Source: DASVEE01 sp036399695 (GTDB taxonomy: Bacteria > Acidobacteriota > Thermoanaerobaculia > Gp7-AA8). From it: a stretch of 31,543 nt of DNA. The translations under genes were made by a program, and so were the position numbers. Below, in pieces: positions 16,070 to 24,372 of this stretch (positions are counted from its first letter, which is position 1; the number at the start of each line of letters is the position of its first letter). Location: NCBI GenBank assembly GCA_036399695.1, contig DASWMP010000386.1, positions 1-31,543 on the forward strand, written 5' to 3'. The notes under the pieces were generated by a model. That model did no database searches and was not told where the DNA came from. It worked only from the letters and a program-made list of their open reading frames with translations.

Positions 16070-17094
16070 TCTCGCTGCTGATCGTGAATTACCGCTCCGC
16101 GGCGCTCACCGCGGAGGCGATCCGTTCCGCGCGCGCCACCACGCGGACGCCGCTGCAGGTGGTGGTCGTCGACAACAGTCTCGATCCGCGCGAAGCGGAG
16201 GCGCTGCAGGGCCACGCCGACGTCGTCATCGTCTCCGAAACGAATCGCGGCTACTCCGGCGGCATCAACCTCGGCCGCCCGCACTGCAGCGGCGAGGTCC
16301 TCGTCGTCTCCAATCCCGACGTCGTCTTCGCGGAAGGCTGTCTCGATCGTCTCGCCGCGGCGTTGAACGAGAAAACGTCCGTGGCCGGCCCGGCGTTCTT
16401 CTGGGACGACGGCCATCGCTGGATGCTCCCTCCCGCGGACCTCGGCAGCGGCTGGGAGAAGGTGGACGAGGTACTGGCCAGCCGCGCCCGGAGCTGGCGT
16501 GTCGAGCGCGACAGCCGCCGCTTCCGCAAACGGGTGCGCTTCTGGTCGCTCACCGAAACGACGCCGGTCGACGCGCTCTCCGGCGCCGTCATGGCCATCC
16601 GCGCGACAGACTTCGATGCCGTGGGCGGCTTCGACGAGCGGTTCCCTCTGTACTTCGAGGAGATCGATTTCGTGCGGCAGCTCGCGGAGCGCGGCCGGAA
16701 AATCGTCTACGTCCCGGAGGCGCGCTGCCGCCACCTCTTCGACCAGAGCGCCAGCCAGAGCTCGGACGAGTCATCGCAGCGCTACGTCATGTCGGAGCTG
16801 CGCTACCTGGAAAAGTGGAACGGCCCCTTCGTCGCCCGGACTCTGAAGAAGCTCGAGCGGCCGATGCCCGGCTTCGATGCGCAACCGCTCGCCGGCCCGC
16901 TGACGCTCGACCGCGACGACGTCGTGGTGGAGGTCTCGCCGCTGGCGTCATTCGCGACCGCCGCCGGACACTTTCCCGCGAGCCGGACGGTCGAGCTGCC
17001 GCGGGAGGTCGTGCAGTCGTTCCGGCGCGGACCGCTCTTTATGCGCGCGGTGCAGCGGGAGAGCGGGACCGTGCTGGGCGTGTTTCGCCTGTGA
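16066..17094 (+). CDS. Family 2 glycosyltransferase (rhamnosyltransferase-like)
   Basis: The 342-aa product starts MISLLIVNYRSAALTAEAIR, the standard GT2 nucleotide-binding strand. VVVVDNS (32-38), NRGYSGGINLG and VVSNPDVVF (80-88, in the DxD position) complete the sugar-nucleotide site. ALSGAVMAIRATDFDAVGGF and LYFEEIDFVRQL give the acceptor-side and catalytic ED motif. It would add one sugar to a growing surface glycan. The start codon overlaps the wzt stop (ATGA), so the two are co-translated, which ties it to the exporter's glycan. The last 90 residues are not typical GT2 and may be an acceptor or partner extension. Confidence 0.85.
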   Translation: MISLLIVNYRSAALTAEAIRSARATTRTPLQVVVVDNSLDPREAEALQGHADVVIVSETNRGYSGGINLGRPHCSGEVLVVSNPDVVFAEGCLDRLAAALNEKTSVAGPAFFWDDGHRWMLPPADLGSGWEKVDEVLASRARSWRVERDSRRFRKRVRFWSLTETTPVDALSGAVMAIRATDFDAVGGFDERFPLYFEEIDFVRQLAERGRKIVYVPEARCRHLFDQSASQSSDESSQRYVMSELRYLEKWNGPFVARTLKKLERPMPGFDAQPLAGPLTLDRDDVVVEVSPLASFATAAGHFPASRTVELPREVVQSFRRGPLFMRAVQRESGTVLGVFRL

Positions 17095-17104
17095 GCGCGA
17101 GAGA

Positions 17105-17121
17105 CCGATGGGACCTATAGG
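17105..17121. repeat. Short member of the GGGACCTAT repeat family
   Basis: CCGATGGGACCTATAGG matches the start of the larger palindromic element upstream of tpiA (27531 onward). It lies just after the glycosyltransferase stop codon and next to the 88-bp inverted-repeat element. Confidence 0.55.
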
Positions 17122-17126
17122 TTTGA

Positions 17127-17214
17127 TTTATGTAGGACAGACACTCTTGTCTGTCCCGTGCACCGTAACCTTTAAGGAACGGCCGGACAGACAGGAGTGT
17201 CTGTCCTACATAAA
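17127..17214. repeat. 88-bp MITE-like element with 30-bp inverted ends
   Basis: The arms 17127-17156 and 17185-17214 are inverted copies matching at 29 of 30 positions, around a 28-bp spacer. Each arm itself folds into a hairpin with stem GACAGACA/TGTCTGTC (loops CTCT and GGAG). The outermost bases are TTTATGTAG and CTACATAAA. A solo half copy lies at 2113-2132. No transposase gene is present and no clear target duplication can be named. Confidence 0.8.
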
Positions 17215-17269
17215 CCCCACGATAGTCCCACCGTTCCCCTGATCCCAACGCCCCAACCACCGGCCACGT

Positions 17270-17282
17270 TAGAATCCCCCCC
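17270..17282 (+). promoter_or_regulatory. TAGAAT box upstream of the GT/methyltransferase fusion
   Basis: TAGAAT (17270-17275) is followed by seven C and the ATG at 17283, with no Shine-Dalgarno site. The arrangement implies a leaderless transcript. Confidence 0.5.
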
Positions 17283-18773
17283 ATGTCCTCGATCAGCGTC
17301 TCGGTGCTGATCCCGCTCAGCGGGGAATCGGCCGGACTCGCGGCCACGCGCGAGGCGATCGGGCGTTTCCTGGAGAGGGCTGGATTCACGCACGAGATCC
17401 TGACGCTCGACGGTCCCATGGGGGCGGCGCTACGCAAGGGGATGGCCGAGGCGAAGGGGACCTATGTCGTGGTCGCCGATCCGGAGCTGCCGTATCCCGT
17501 CAGCGCCATCGGCGATGCCATCGCCATGGTGCAATCGGGGGCGACAGAGATCGTCTTCGCCGGGACGTCGCCCGAGGACGACCGGCGGCACTACCTCCTG
17601 CGCTGGCTGCTCGTGCCGATCCTGCCGGATCCGGTCATCCGGCTCAAAGCGTTCTCCTGGCGCGCCGCCAAGCTCGTCTTCGGCGAAACGCGTCAGGTGG
17701 AGGGGGGCTGCGATCTCGAGATCGCGTTTCTGGCGAACAAATACGGCTTCCGCGTCGAACGGCTCACCGTCAGCGCTGCTGACGACGTCCGTGCGGAGCG
17801 TTCCTTCTCGCTGCTCGGGGGCTGCCTCACGGCGATGAAGATCCGGCTCGCCAACCGGCGCATGCAGTACCGCGCGGCGCGGCGATGTCCCGTCTGTTTC
17901 TCGTCCGAGGTCTGGACCGTGGCGCAGATTCCGGCCAACGTCGTGCGCGCCTGCAGCCGTTGCAAATGCCGCTATCTGAACCAGTTCACCGATGAGGACG
18001 AGACGCACCCTGTACGCCGCGTCTTGCGTCCGCATAGCTCGGTGGCGGAGAAGACGTACGACGAGCACTCCCAGCCGGCGCGCGAGAAGACGAGCGTCCG
18101 CCGCCTCGCCGTATTGCGCAAGCAACTGCCGTCGCGAGCGCGCGTCCTGGAGGTCGGCGTCCGCGATGGGAGCTTTGGTGCCGCTGCCGCGGCCGATTAC
18201 GAATACGTCGGCATCGATCCGGCCGCGGCGGCGGCGCGTCACGCACGTTCCCGCGGTCTCGAGGTCTACTGCGCCTCGCTCTCCGCGTTCGTCAACACCG
18301 GCCCGGCGTTCGACGGCATCGCCCTCTTCCACGTCTTCGAGAACATGGCCGATCCGCACGACGCCCTCGGCCGCATCAAAGATCTGCTCAAGCCGGGCGG
18401 CGTGCTGATGCTCTCGACCTTCGATACCGAAGGGCTGATCTACCTGCTGACCGAGCGGCAGCGGATGACGCAGAACTTCCGCACGCATCTCATCCTCTAC
18501 TCACGCTCGGCGCTCATCGAGCTGCTCGAACATTCCGGCTTCGAGATCCTCTCGATCGGGCCGGAGTTCGAGTACCGCGATCACTGGTTCGTGCGCCACT
18601 GGATCGACGGCCACTGGTCGGCGATTGCGCCGCTCGGCCGCGCGCTGCTGCGCATCCTGCCGGATCCGCTGCTCGTCAGCTCCGGCTCCATCCGCGTCAT
18701 CGCCAAGCGCCGCGCCGGTCCGCCGATGAACGCCCGCACGATCCGCTCCGTAGAACCCACGCATGCCCGTTGA
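17283..18773 (+). CDS. Glycosyltransferase-like / zinc-ribbon / SAM methyltransferase fusion
   Basis: This 496-aa protein joins two enzyme-like halves. Residues 1-195 resemble GT2 dolichyl-phosphate-mannose-synthase-type domains: ISVSVLIPLSGES, YVVVADPELPYP in place of the usual DAD-type motif, and GGCDLEIAFLANKYGFRVE. Residues 202-227 carry CPVC and CSRC, a four-cysteine zinc ribbon common at the front of sugar methyltransferases. Residues 285-430 form a class I SAM methyltransferase: VLEVGVRDGSFG is motif I, VGID ends strand 2, and LLKPGGVLMLSTFD is the late conserved strand. It probably acts on a glycan or its lipid-linked precursor. The transferase half may be weakened, since its metal-binding motif is atypical. 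The next gene overlaps by 11 nt. Confidence 0.8.
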   Translation: MSSISVSVLIPLSGESAGLAATREAIGRFLERAGFTHEILTLDGPMGAALRKGMAEAKGTYVVVADPELPYPVSAIGDAIAMVQSGATEIVFAGTSPEDDRRHYLLRWLLVPILPDPVIRLKAFSWRAAKLVFGETRQVEGGCDLEIAFLANKYGFRVERLTVSAADDVRAERSFSLLGGCLTAMKIRLANRRMQYRAARRCPVCFSSEVWTVAQIPANVVRACSRCKCRYLNQFTDEDETHPVRRVLRPHSSVAEKTYDEHSQPAREKTSVRRLAVLRKQLPSRARVLEVGVRDGSFGAAAAADYEYVGIDPAAAAARHARSRGLEVYCASLSAFVNTGPAFDGIALFHVFENMADPHDALGRIKDLLKPGGVLMLSTFDTEGLIYLLTERQRMTQNFRTHLILYSRSALIELLEHSGFEILSIGPEFEYRDHWFVRHWIDGHWSAIAPLGRALLRILPDPLLVSSGSIRVIAKRRAGPPMNARTIRSVEPTHAR

Positions 18774-19755
18774 CGAACGCTTCACCATCCGCGGCTTCCG
18801 GAACGGCGACGAAGCGCAGATCCTCCATCTCTTCGCCCGTTCCTTTCACGCGCCGCGCTCGCCGGAGCACTTCGACTGGAAGTACCGGCAGAACCCCTTC
18901 GGACGCGAGCGGATCAGCGTCGCCTTCGACTCCGGCGGCATTCTCGCGGGTCACTACGCCGGATATCCGGTGCCGTTCCGCGACGGCCGCCGTGACCTGC
19001 TCGCCCATCACGTCGGCGACACAATGACGCAGCTCTCGGTCCGTCATGTCGGCCGGGGCCCGACGTCCGTCCTCGGCCGGACCGCCCTGCACTTCTACGC
19101 CAACTTCTGCGAGCGGCAGGTGGCGTTCAACTACGGCTTCAACGTCGCCAACATTCAGAAGTTCTCGCTGCGCTTCCTCCGCAGCGATCGCGTCGAGCCG
19201 GTCACGTATCGTCTCCTCGACGCCAAGGCGCTGACGCCCATCTTCCGCCGGGAGCGCTGGCTGCGCGGTTACCGTCTGCAGATCGTGCAGCGGACGGACC
19301 GCGAATGGGACCAGTTCTTCGAGCGCGTCGCACCCGCCTACGGGATGCTCGTCCGGCGTGACGCCCGTTACGTGCAGTGGCGCTATCTGGACTGCCCGGA
19401 CGTCCAGTACATCGTCATCGCCATCCGCAAGTTCCTGACGCTGGCGGGCTGGATGGTCTTCCGCATCCGCGACGACCGCGCCACGATCGGCGACGCTCTC
19501 TTCGATCCCGATCTCATCGACGCGCCGGAGGTCCTGTTGCGGCACGTCATCCCGCAGTGGCCGGTGGCCCGCGTCGACGGCTGGTTTCCGTCGCGTCCGG
19601 CATGGTTCGACATCGTGCTCAACGACCTCGGCTTCACAAAGCAGCCCGAGCCGCAGGACCTCTCGCTCATGTGCGTTCCGTTCGTGGAGAACCACATCGT
19701 CCCCCGAATGAGGCAGGCGATGTATTACACGTGGGGCGACAGCGACCTGTTTTGA
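18763..19755 (+). CDS. GNAT-like acetyltransferase
   Basis: The 330-aa product starts MPVDERFTIRGFRNGDEAQI, the usual first strand and helix of GNAT acyltransferases. SPEHFDWKYRQNPFGRERIS and then SVAFDSGGILAGHYAG match the early part of GNAT proteins found in glycan clusters. The later half, with RRDARYVQWRYLDCP and GWMVFRIRDDRATIGDALFD, looks like a second, degenerate GNAT unit. It probably acetylates an amino sugar, but the substrate is not visible. The ATG lies inside the upstream gene (11-nt overlap), so the two are translated together. No terminator is seen after the stop codon. Confidence 0.7.
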   Translation: MPVDERFTIRGFRNGDEAQILHLFARSFHAPRSPEHFDWKYRQNPFGRERISVAFDSGGILAGHYAGYPVPFRDGRRDLLAHHVGDTMTQLSVRHVGRGPTSVLGRTALHFYANFCERQVAFNYGFNVANIQKFSLRFLRSDRVEPVTYRLLDAKALTPIFRRERWLRGYRLQIVQRTDREWDQFFERVAPAYGMLVRRDARYVQWRYLDCPDVQYIVIAIRKFLTLAGWMVFRIRDDRATIGDALFDPDLIDAPEVLLRHVIPQWPVARVDGWFPSRPAWFDIVLNDLGFTKQPEPQDLSLMCVPFVENHIVPRMRQAMYYTWGDSDLF

Positions 19756-19808
19756 AGCGCCCGTCTCGAACTGCGCACGCGTCGTGCAATGCCGCTCTCA
19801 GCAGTCGG

Positions 19809-19822
19809 TAGAATGAGACGCC
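19809..19822 (+). promoter_or_regulatory. TAGAAT box upstream of the response regulator
   Basis: TAGAAT (19809-19814) lies 8 nt before the ATG at 19823. No Shine-Dalgarno site is present. This is the same layout as at 17270 and 14830. Confidence 0.5.
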
Positions 19823-20239
19823 ATGAACGAGGTTCAGCCGCAGAAGAGCGGCAAAGACAAACGCATCGCTGATGTCGAGAAGAAGCGGGTTCTCGTCATC
19901 GACGATGACCTGCCTCTGCGCGGCATGCTCGCCGCCGCGTTGCGCCAGCACGGGTTTCAGGTCCTGCTTGCCGGCGACGGCGCGGAAGGGCATCGTGCGC
20001 TCACCATCCATCGCCCGGACGTGATTCTGCTCGACCTGGCGATGCCCGAGGTCAACGGGTGGGACTTCCTGCAGCGCGCGAAAGAAACCGGTCACCTGAG
20101 CAACGTGCCGGTGGTCGTGCTGTCGGCCCACGTGCGCGTCGAGCCGCAGGCGCTGCTGCAGATGGGGGTCGCGGCGATTCTACCGAAGCCGTTCAACCTG
20201 CCGGAGCTCATCACCGTCATCGAGCATCTTTCGCCGTGA
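19823..20239 (+). CDS. Stand-alone response regulator receiver protein
   Basis: The 138-aa protein is a single CheY-like receiver domain after a 20-residue charged N-terminus. The acidic pocket is DDD (27-29), the phosphoacceptor is D71 in VILLDLAMPEVNGW, the switch residue is S101 in VVVLSA, and the lysine is K122 in LPKPF. There is no output domain, so it acts through partner proteins. No histidine kinase is present in the window. Its stop codon overlaps the GTG of the following methyltransferase (GTGA), a coupling that suggests a shared function. Confidence 0.9.
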   Translation: MNEVQPQKSGKDKRIADVEKKRVLVIDDDLPLRGMLAAALRQHGFQVLLAGDGAEGHRALTIHRPDVILLDLAMPEVNGWDFLQRAKETGHLSNVPVVVLSAHVRVEPQALLQMGVAAILPKPFNLPELITVIEHLSP

Positions 20240-20877
20240 CGCAGGACGTCGCGACGCGCGTCGCTTCGCTGTACGGAACCCGTTTCCTGCGGAGCTACGT
20301 CCGCAACAAGATCCGCCACGACCTTCTCTACCCGGCCGTGCTCGAGGCGCTGCGGGACACGCGAGCTCCAGTGCTGGACATCGGGTGCGGCGCGGGCGTG
20401 CTGGCCTTCTTTCTGCGCGAGTCCGGGTTCGCGTGGCCGATCTCGGGAATCGATTTCGACGCGCCGAAGATCGAGATCGCGCGGCGAATCGGAGCGCGGT
20501 ACGAGGGGCTCGACTTCCGCGTCGGGGACGCGCGCGAAGAGCAGCTCCCTCCCGGGCACAGCGTCCTCGTGCTCGACGTGTTGCAGTATGTGAAAGCCGC
20601 CGAGCGGCAGCGGATCCTCGAAAAGGTTGCGGCGGCGGTGCCTCCCGGCGGCGTGGCGATCGTGCGCCAGGGGGTTCGCGACCAGTCGTGGCGCTCGCGC
20701 GTGTCCTATTTCCTGGAGGTTTTCTCGCGGATGAACGGCTGGCTGAAGATGGAGAACATCGACCTGCCGACCCGCGAAGAGATCGCCGGACCCTTCGCCG
20801 GCTTCGCGCAGGAGATCAGGCCGCTCTGGGGACGGACTCCGTTCAACAACTATCTGTTCGTCTTCCGGCGCGTTTGA
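20236..20877 (+). CDS. Class I SAM-dependent methyltransferase
   Basis: The start is GTG at 20236, overlapping the response regulator stop codon, and gives a 213-aa product. Motif I is PVLDIGCGAGVLAFFL (45-60), the acidic residue ending strand 2 is in ISGIDFDAPKIEIARR, and VLVLDVLQYV and VPPGGVAIVRQGV mark the later strands. The rather large C-terminal part (MNGWLKMENIDLPTREEIAG) is like small-molecule methyltransferases. The substrate is unknown. It converges on the deacetylase gene, with only a hairpin repeat between. Confidence 0.8.
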   Translation: MTQDVATRVASLYGTRFLRSYVRNKIRHDLLYPAVLEALRDTRAPVLDIGCGAGVLAFFLRESGFAWPISGIDFDAPKIEIARRIGARYEGLDFRVGDAREEQLPPGHSVLVLDVLQYVKAAERQRILEKVAAAVPPGGVAIVRQGVRDQSWRSRVSYFLEVFSRMNGWLKMENIDLPTREEIAGPFAGFAQEIRPLWGRTPFNNYLFVFRRV

Positions 20878-20916
20878 ACGGTCTGCACCTTCTTCGGGGA
20901 ACTGGTTTTTGGTTTC

Positions 20917-20984
20917 GGTTTTTGATTTTTGGTGCTGCGCTTCACGACGCTCTCCGCCGAGCGCAGCACCAAAAACCAAAAACC
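20917..20984. repeat. GGTTTTTGG/GGTGCTGCGC palindrome, copy 2; possible bidirectional terminator
   Basis: The arms 20917-20940 and 20961-20984 match as inverted copies at 23 of 24 positions, with a 20-nt loop. The stem base is T-rich on one side and A-rich on the other. It lies between two convergent genes that have no other terminator, so it may terminate both. The family is shared with 14741-14828. Confidence 0.75.
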
Positions 20985-21015
20985 AACAACGACAAACGAG
21001 CGGCACGCTCTCCTG

Positions 21016-21729
21016 TTACGCGAGCGCCGCATCCTCCGGCACCACGAATGCGTAGCCACGCTCCTGCGCCGCGTCGATGACACCCTGGAGCATGCGCAGC
21101 GACTGCGGTCCCCCCTGATGCATCATCACGATTGCACCGGGGCGCAGGTCCGGCAGGATGCGCTCGACAACCTTTTCGGCGTCGGCGGCAACTCCGTCGA
21201 AACCGCGCGCCGTCCAGCCGATGAGCCGCAGGCCGCGGCGGGCCAGCAGGGGATGGACGAACGGGTTCTTCATCCCCACGGGAGCGCGGAACCACCGCGA
21301 CGGCGCGGTGAAGCGGGCGATGGCGCGCTGGCATTCATCGACCTCGAAGGCGATCCGTCCCGGCGTCGCGCACCAGAAGGAAGCCGAGGGGTGCGTGTGC
21401 GAATGATTGGCGACGGTATGCCCGGCGGCGAGCATCGCTTCGATCAGCTCCGGACGTTCCAGGGCGAGTTTGCCTTTGATGAAGAACGTCGCCTTCACGC
21501 CGCGCGACGCGAAGAGCTTCAGCACTTCGGCCGTGTCCTCGGTCGGGCCGTCGTCGATCGTCAGCCACAGCTCCTTGCGATCCGTGGCGAAGCGGGTCAC
21601 GACTGGTCCGAGCCACTGCACGTTCGCGCGCAGCGTCGGATAGAGGATGAGCATGTGCGAGAGCATCAGCACCGCGAACGCACCCACGGGCGACACCGGC
21701 CACAGCGCCACGAGGATGAGCGGCGCCAC
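21016..21729 (-). CDS. Polysaccharide deacetylase (NodB/CE4 family), membrane-anchored
   Basis: The predicted product of about 237 aa removes acetyl groups from N-acetylated glycans. After one or two N-terminal membrane spans (LILVALWPVSPVGAFAVLML) comes the CE4 domain: WLTIDDGPTEDT (motif 1, metal-binding D59-D60), HTVANHSHTHP (motif 2, H109 and H113) and WFRAPVG (motif 3); PGAIVMMHQGG near the end carries the catalytic histidine. The start is uncertain: no ATG is available without deep overlap, and GTG at 21729 is the first usable codon after the previous stop, 17 nt away. A non-standard start slightly upstream is possible. It is the last gene of the minus-strand envelope operon. Confidence 0.8.
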   Translation of the reverse strand: MAPLILVALWPVSPVGAFAVLMLSHMLILYPTLRANVQWLGPVVTRFATDRKELWLTIDDGPTEDTAEVLKLFASRGVKATFFIKGKLALERPELIEAMLAAGHTVANHSHTHPSASFWCATPGRIAFEVDECQRAIARFTAPSRWFRAPVGMKNPFVHPLLARRGLRLIGWTARGFDGVAADAEKVVERILPDLRPGAIVMMHQGGPQSLRMLQGVIDAAQERGYAFVVPEDAALA

Positions 21730-21746
21730 CAGGGCGAAGCCGAGAA

Positions 21747-22298
21747 TCAGTCGGCGAATGAGACGCCCCCGAAGGATTGCTCCTGTCTGGCGATGCGGTT
21801 GCGCAGGAGCCGGACGAGCACGGCGGAGACGGCGTTGAGCGTCAGCACGCCGAGGTACTGCCAGCCGAGCAGGCGTACCCACGACGGCTGCAGCGCGTAA
21901 TACACGGCCGCCGCCGCGCCGCACGTCAGCAGGAGCGTCAGGTTCGCGCGATGGTTGTTGCGCAGGAGCGTCCGCGTCACCAGCGGGATCACCACCACAC
22001 CCATGAAGTAACAGGGGAACTGGATCGTGATCGCTGCCAGCAGCACCGAGACGACGAGCGCGATCGGCAGCGGCAACGGCAGCCAGGGGAAAAAGAAGCC
22101 GGCCACGCTCATGAGGAACCAGATCGCGAAGCCGTAGTTCTCCACTTTGCTCTGGTCGCGCGCGACGGCCAGCATCAGCCCGGGCCGCGGCTCCGGCTTC
22201 GCCTTCAGCAGGCGCAGAAAGCCGGCCAGCTTGAACAGCGCGAAGTGGTGCCTTGAGGGCAGCCAGCGCGCCTCGGCGCGATCGCGCACGAAGATCAT
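21747..22298 (-). CDS. Integral membrane protein of unknown function
   Basis: The ATG at 22298 overlaps the upstream stop codon (ATGA). The 183-aa product has an N-terminal soluble part of about 50 residues (MIFVRDRAEARWLPSRHH) and then four to five membrane spans, including AIWFLMSVAGFFFPWLPLPL, IALVVSVLLAAITIQFPC and LTLLLTCGAAAAVYYAL. The tail is basic, LVRLLRNRIARQEQ. I recognise no family. Being between an acyltransferase and a deacetylase, it probably serves glycolipid assembly or transport. Confidence 0.7.
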   Translation of the reverse strand: MIFVRDRAEARWLPSRHHFALFKLAGFLRLLKAKPEPRPGLMLAVARDQSKVENYGFAIWFLMSVAGFFFPWLPLPLPIALVVSVLLAAITIQFPCYFMGVVVIPLVTRTLLRNNHRANLTLLLTCGAAAAVYYALQPSWVRLLGWQYLGVLTLNAVSAVLVRLLRNRIARQEQSFGGVSFAD

Positions 22299-23191
22299 GG
22301 CTTCAGCTCCGTCGAGAAAGGCTCGAACGCGAACCACTGATGCCATGAATCGCGGATCACGGCCTCGAGCTGTTGCACCCACTCCTCGACCGCGATCGTC
22401 AGGTCGGCGTCACGGTTGCGGCTGCGGCGAACGACGTGGATCGGCGACGCCGTCACGAGCTGATAGCGGCGGTGTCCGCGGCGGACGATGAAGAGCGGGA
22501 AGATCGGCACGCGCGCCGCCATCGCCAGCGCGAACGGCCCGGCCGGAAAGTCGGTCTTGATGCCGAACATCATCGCCGGCAGCGTGGCGATGCCGGGAGT
22601 GACGCGGTCCCCCTGGATCGCTACCAGCTCGCCGCGATCGATCGCGTGCAGCAGGTCGAGCGCGAGATCGCTGGCCCGCGTGCTGAAGTCGACCTTGACT
22701 CCTTCGCCGAGCTGGCCCCGGTTCGTCTCCTCGAACTTGCGCGTCTGCGGGTCCGACTCCGGCGCGCGCACCATCACGAGCTGCCGTCCGGCGATCTCGG
22801 CGAACAGGTGAGCGCCGAGGTCGTAGCTACCCATGTGAGCCGTGAGGATGATGGCGCCGCCCGGATGGTCCTGGAGCGCATCGAAGCTGCCGATGAACTC
22901 CCAGTCCGGAATCGTGCGCAGATCCTTGAAGCGGGCGTTGTCGTTGATCGTGCAGGCGAAGTTCCAGAAGACGCGGTAGGCGCGGAAGAAGTTCGTGACG
23001 CGCCACGAACCCGGCAACACCGCCGAGAGGTTCACCATCACGCCGCGGCGGCCGGTCCGCCAGAAGAGGAACAACGCCGACCAGAACGCCAGGATCACCG
23101 ACTCGAGCGGCACCGGGACGTTGAACACCGCCCAGCGCAGAAACTGTCGCCAGAACACTCCGCGGGCGTGGAAGCGCTGGAGCCAGCTCAC
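22295..23191 (-). CDS. LpxL/HtrB-like lysophospholipid acyltransferase
   Basis: GTG at 23191 overlaps the stop codon of the upstream glycosyltransferase (GTGA). The 298-aa product has an N-terminal membrane anchor (VPLESVILAFWSALFLFW) and the HX4D acyltransferase motif in ILTAHMGSYDL (H119, D124). RAPESDP and GELVAIQGDRVTPG occupy the later conserved positions of the family that includes lipid A acyltransferases and PIM acyltransferase PatA. It would transfer a fatty acyl chain from acyl-ACP or acyl-CoA to a sugar. Standing inside a glycosyltransferase operon, a glycolipid is the likely acceptor; lipid A itself is not ruled out. Confidence 0.85.
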   Translation of the reverse strand: MSWLQRFHARGVFWRQFLRWAVFNVPVPLESVILAFWSALFLFWRTGRRGVMVNLSAVLPGSWRVTNFFRAYRVFWNFACTINDNARFKDLRTIPDWEFIGSFDALQDHPGGAIILTAHMGSYDLGAHLFAEIAGRQLVMVRAPESDPQTRKFEETNRGQLGEGVKVDFSTRASDLALDLLHAIDRGELVAIQGDRVTPGIATLPAMMFGIKTDFPAGPFALAMAARVPIFPLFIVRRGHRRYQLVTASPIHVVRRSRNRDADLTIAVEEWVQQLEAVIRDSWHQWFAFEPFSTELKP

Positions 23192-24372
23192 GTGCGGATG
23201 ATATCGCCCAGCTCGCGCTCCGCTGAAGGAAGCTCGGGCCGCAGCAGACGGAACAGAGGGCTCTGCATGAGCCGGTCGTCGCCCGGATAGGTGGGGATGA
23301 AATGGAGCGGAAATCGCTCGAAGATCTCGCGGTCGCTCCGTTTGCGCATCCGCTGCACCGCCTCGCGCTTCTGGGCGATGCGCGCCTCGTGCTTCAGCAC
23401 CCAGTCGAGCGCGCGGAACTGCATCGTCGTCAGCGGATCGTCGATGGCCGCGAGCGGCCGCGCGCCGACGAGCTTGCGCTTCGCGCGGCGGAGGAACGAC
23501 GTCGTGGCGGGGGAGGACTCCATCCCCCGGAACGGCTCGCGGGCGAGCTCGCCGGCGCGCGGGTTGCGCGTGGTGGCGTAGTGATGGAGGCGATGGAGAT
23601 ACGTGTAAAGCACGGCCGCGCCGCTGTCGCGCAGCTCCTCGTAATTCTTGAGGGCCGTCTGCAGTGCATTGCGCTCGAAGAGCACGCCGCGCTCGAAGTT
23701 CCCGAGCCGGTTGCTCGTCGAAGACGACGCATGACGCACGACCGCGCGCGGCTCCCACAACACGCGATGGCCGGACAGCCAGGTGCGCCAGCCAAAGTCG
23801 ACGTCCTCGAGGTAGGCGAAGTAATCGTCGTCGAACCCGCCGAGCTCCACCAGTTTCGCGCGGCGGGAGATCATGTTGCCGCCGCAGGCGAAGAAGAGCT
23901 CCGCGCCGGCCGCCGGTTCTTCGCGCGTGCCGAGCGGATAGCGGAAGCCGTTCTGGAACGCGTGGCCGTCGAACGTCATCGCGCCGCCGATGAAGTCGAT
24001 CAACTCGCCCGCGAGATCCACCATCTTCCCGGCGATCGAGACCACGTCCGCCGGCGCCTCCTGCATCGCGCTGATGAGCGCGATGAGCCAGCCCGGCTCC
24101 GGGAGGGCGTCGTTGTTGAGGAAGATTACCTGCTCCGCCGACGAGCCGGCCAGCGCCGCGGCGAGGCCGCCCGTGAAGCCGCGGTTCTCGCGCAGCGCGA
24201 ACAGCTTCACCTTCGGATGATTGGCCACGATGGCCGCGGCGCTGTCGTCCGTCGAGCCGTTGTCGACCACCGTGACGCTCGCGCCGTCGACGAGCTGCGC
24301 TTCCACGGCGGCGAGGCAGTCCAGCGTCTCGCGGCGGCTGTTCCAGTTGACGAGAATGATCTCGGTGGTCAA
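23188..24372 (-). CDS. Family 2 glycosyltransferase
   Basis: The TTG at 24372 overlaps the previous stop codon (TTGA), and AGAGG lies 8 nt upstream, so this uncommon start is well placed. The 394-aa product opens TEIILVNWNSRRETLDCLAA. VTVVDNGSTDDS, ENRGFTGGLA and VIFLNNDALPEPGW (the DxD-position motif) define the sugar-nucleotide site. ACGGNMISRRAKLVELGGFD and FAYLEDVDFGWRTW give the acceptor loop and catalytic ED. It is close to rhamnosyl- or galactofuranosyl-transferase types. The last 150 residues are charged and helical and may bind a membrane or partner. Confidence 0.85.
   Translation of the reverse strand: MTTEIILVNWNSRRETLDCLAAVEAQLVDGASVTVVDNGSTDDSAAAIVANHPKVKLFALRENRGFTGGLAAALAGSSAEQVIFLNNDALPEPGWLIALISAMQEAPADVVSIAGKMVDLAGELIDFIGGAMTFDGHAFQNGFRYPLGTREEPAAGAELFFACGGNMISRRAKLVELGGFDDDYFAYLEDVDFGWRTWLSGHRVLWEPRAVVRHASSSTSNRLGNFERGVLFERNALQTALKNYEELRDSGAAVLYTYLHRLHHYATTRNPRAGELAREPFRGMESSPATTSFLRRAKRKLVGARPLAAIDDPLTTMQFRALDWVLKHEARIAQKREAVQRMRKRSDREIFERFPLHFIPTYPGDDRLMQSPLFRLLRPELPSAERELGDIIRT

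Noticed and set aside
20059..20235. Longer N-terminus for the methyltransferase inside the response regulator gene
   Set aside because: The extension is an Arg/Ala-rich out-of-frame reading of the receiver domain. The GTG at 20236 overlapping the stop codon fits the methyltransferase fold.
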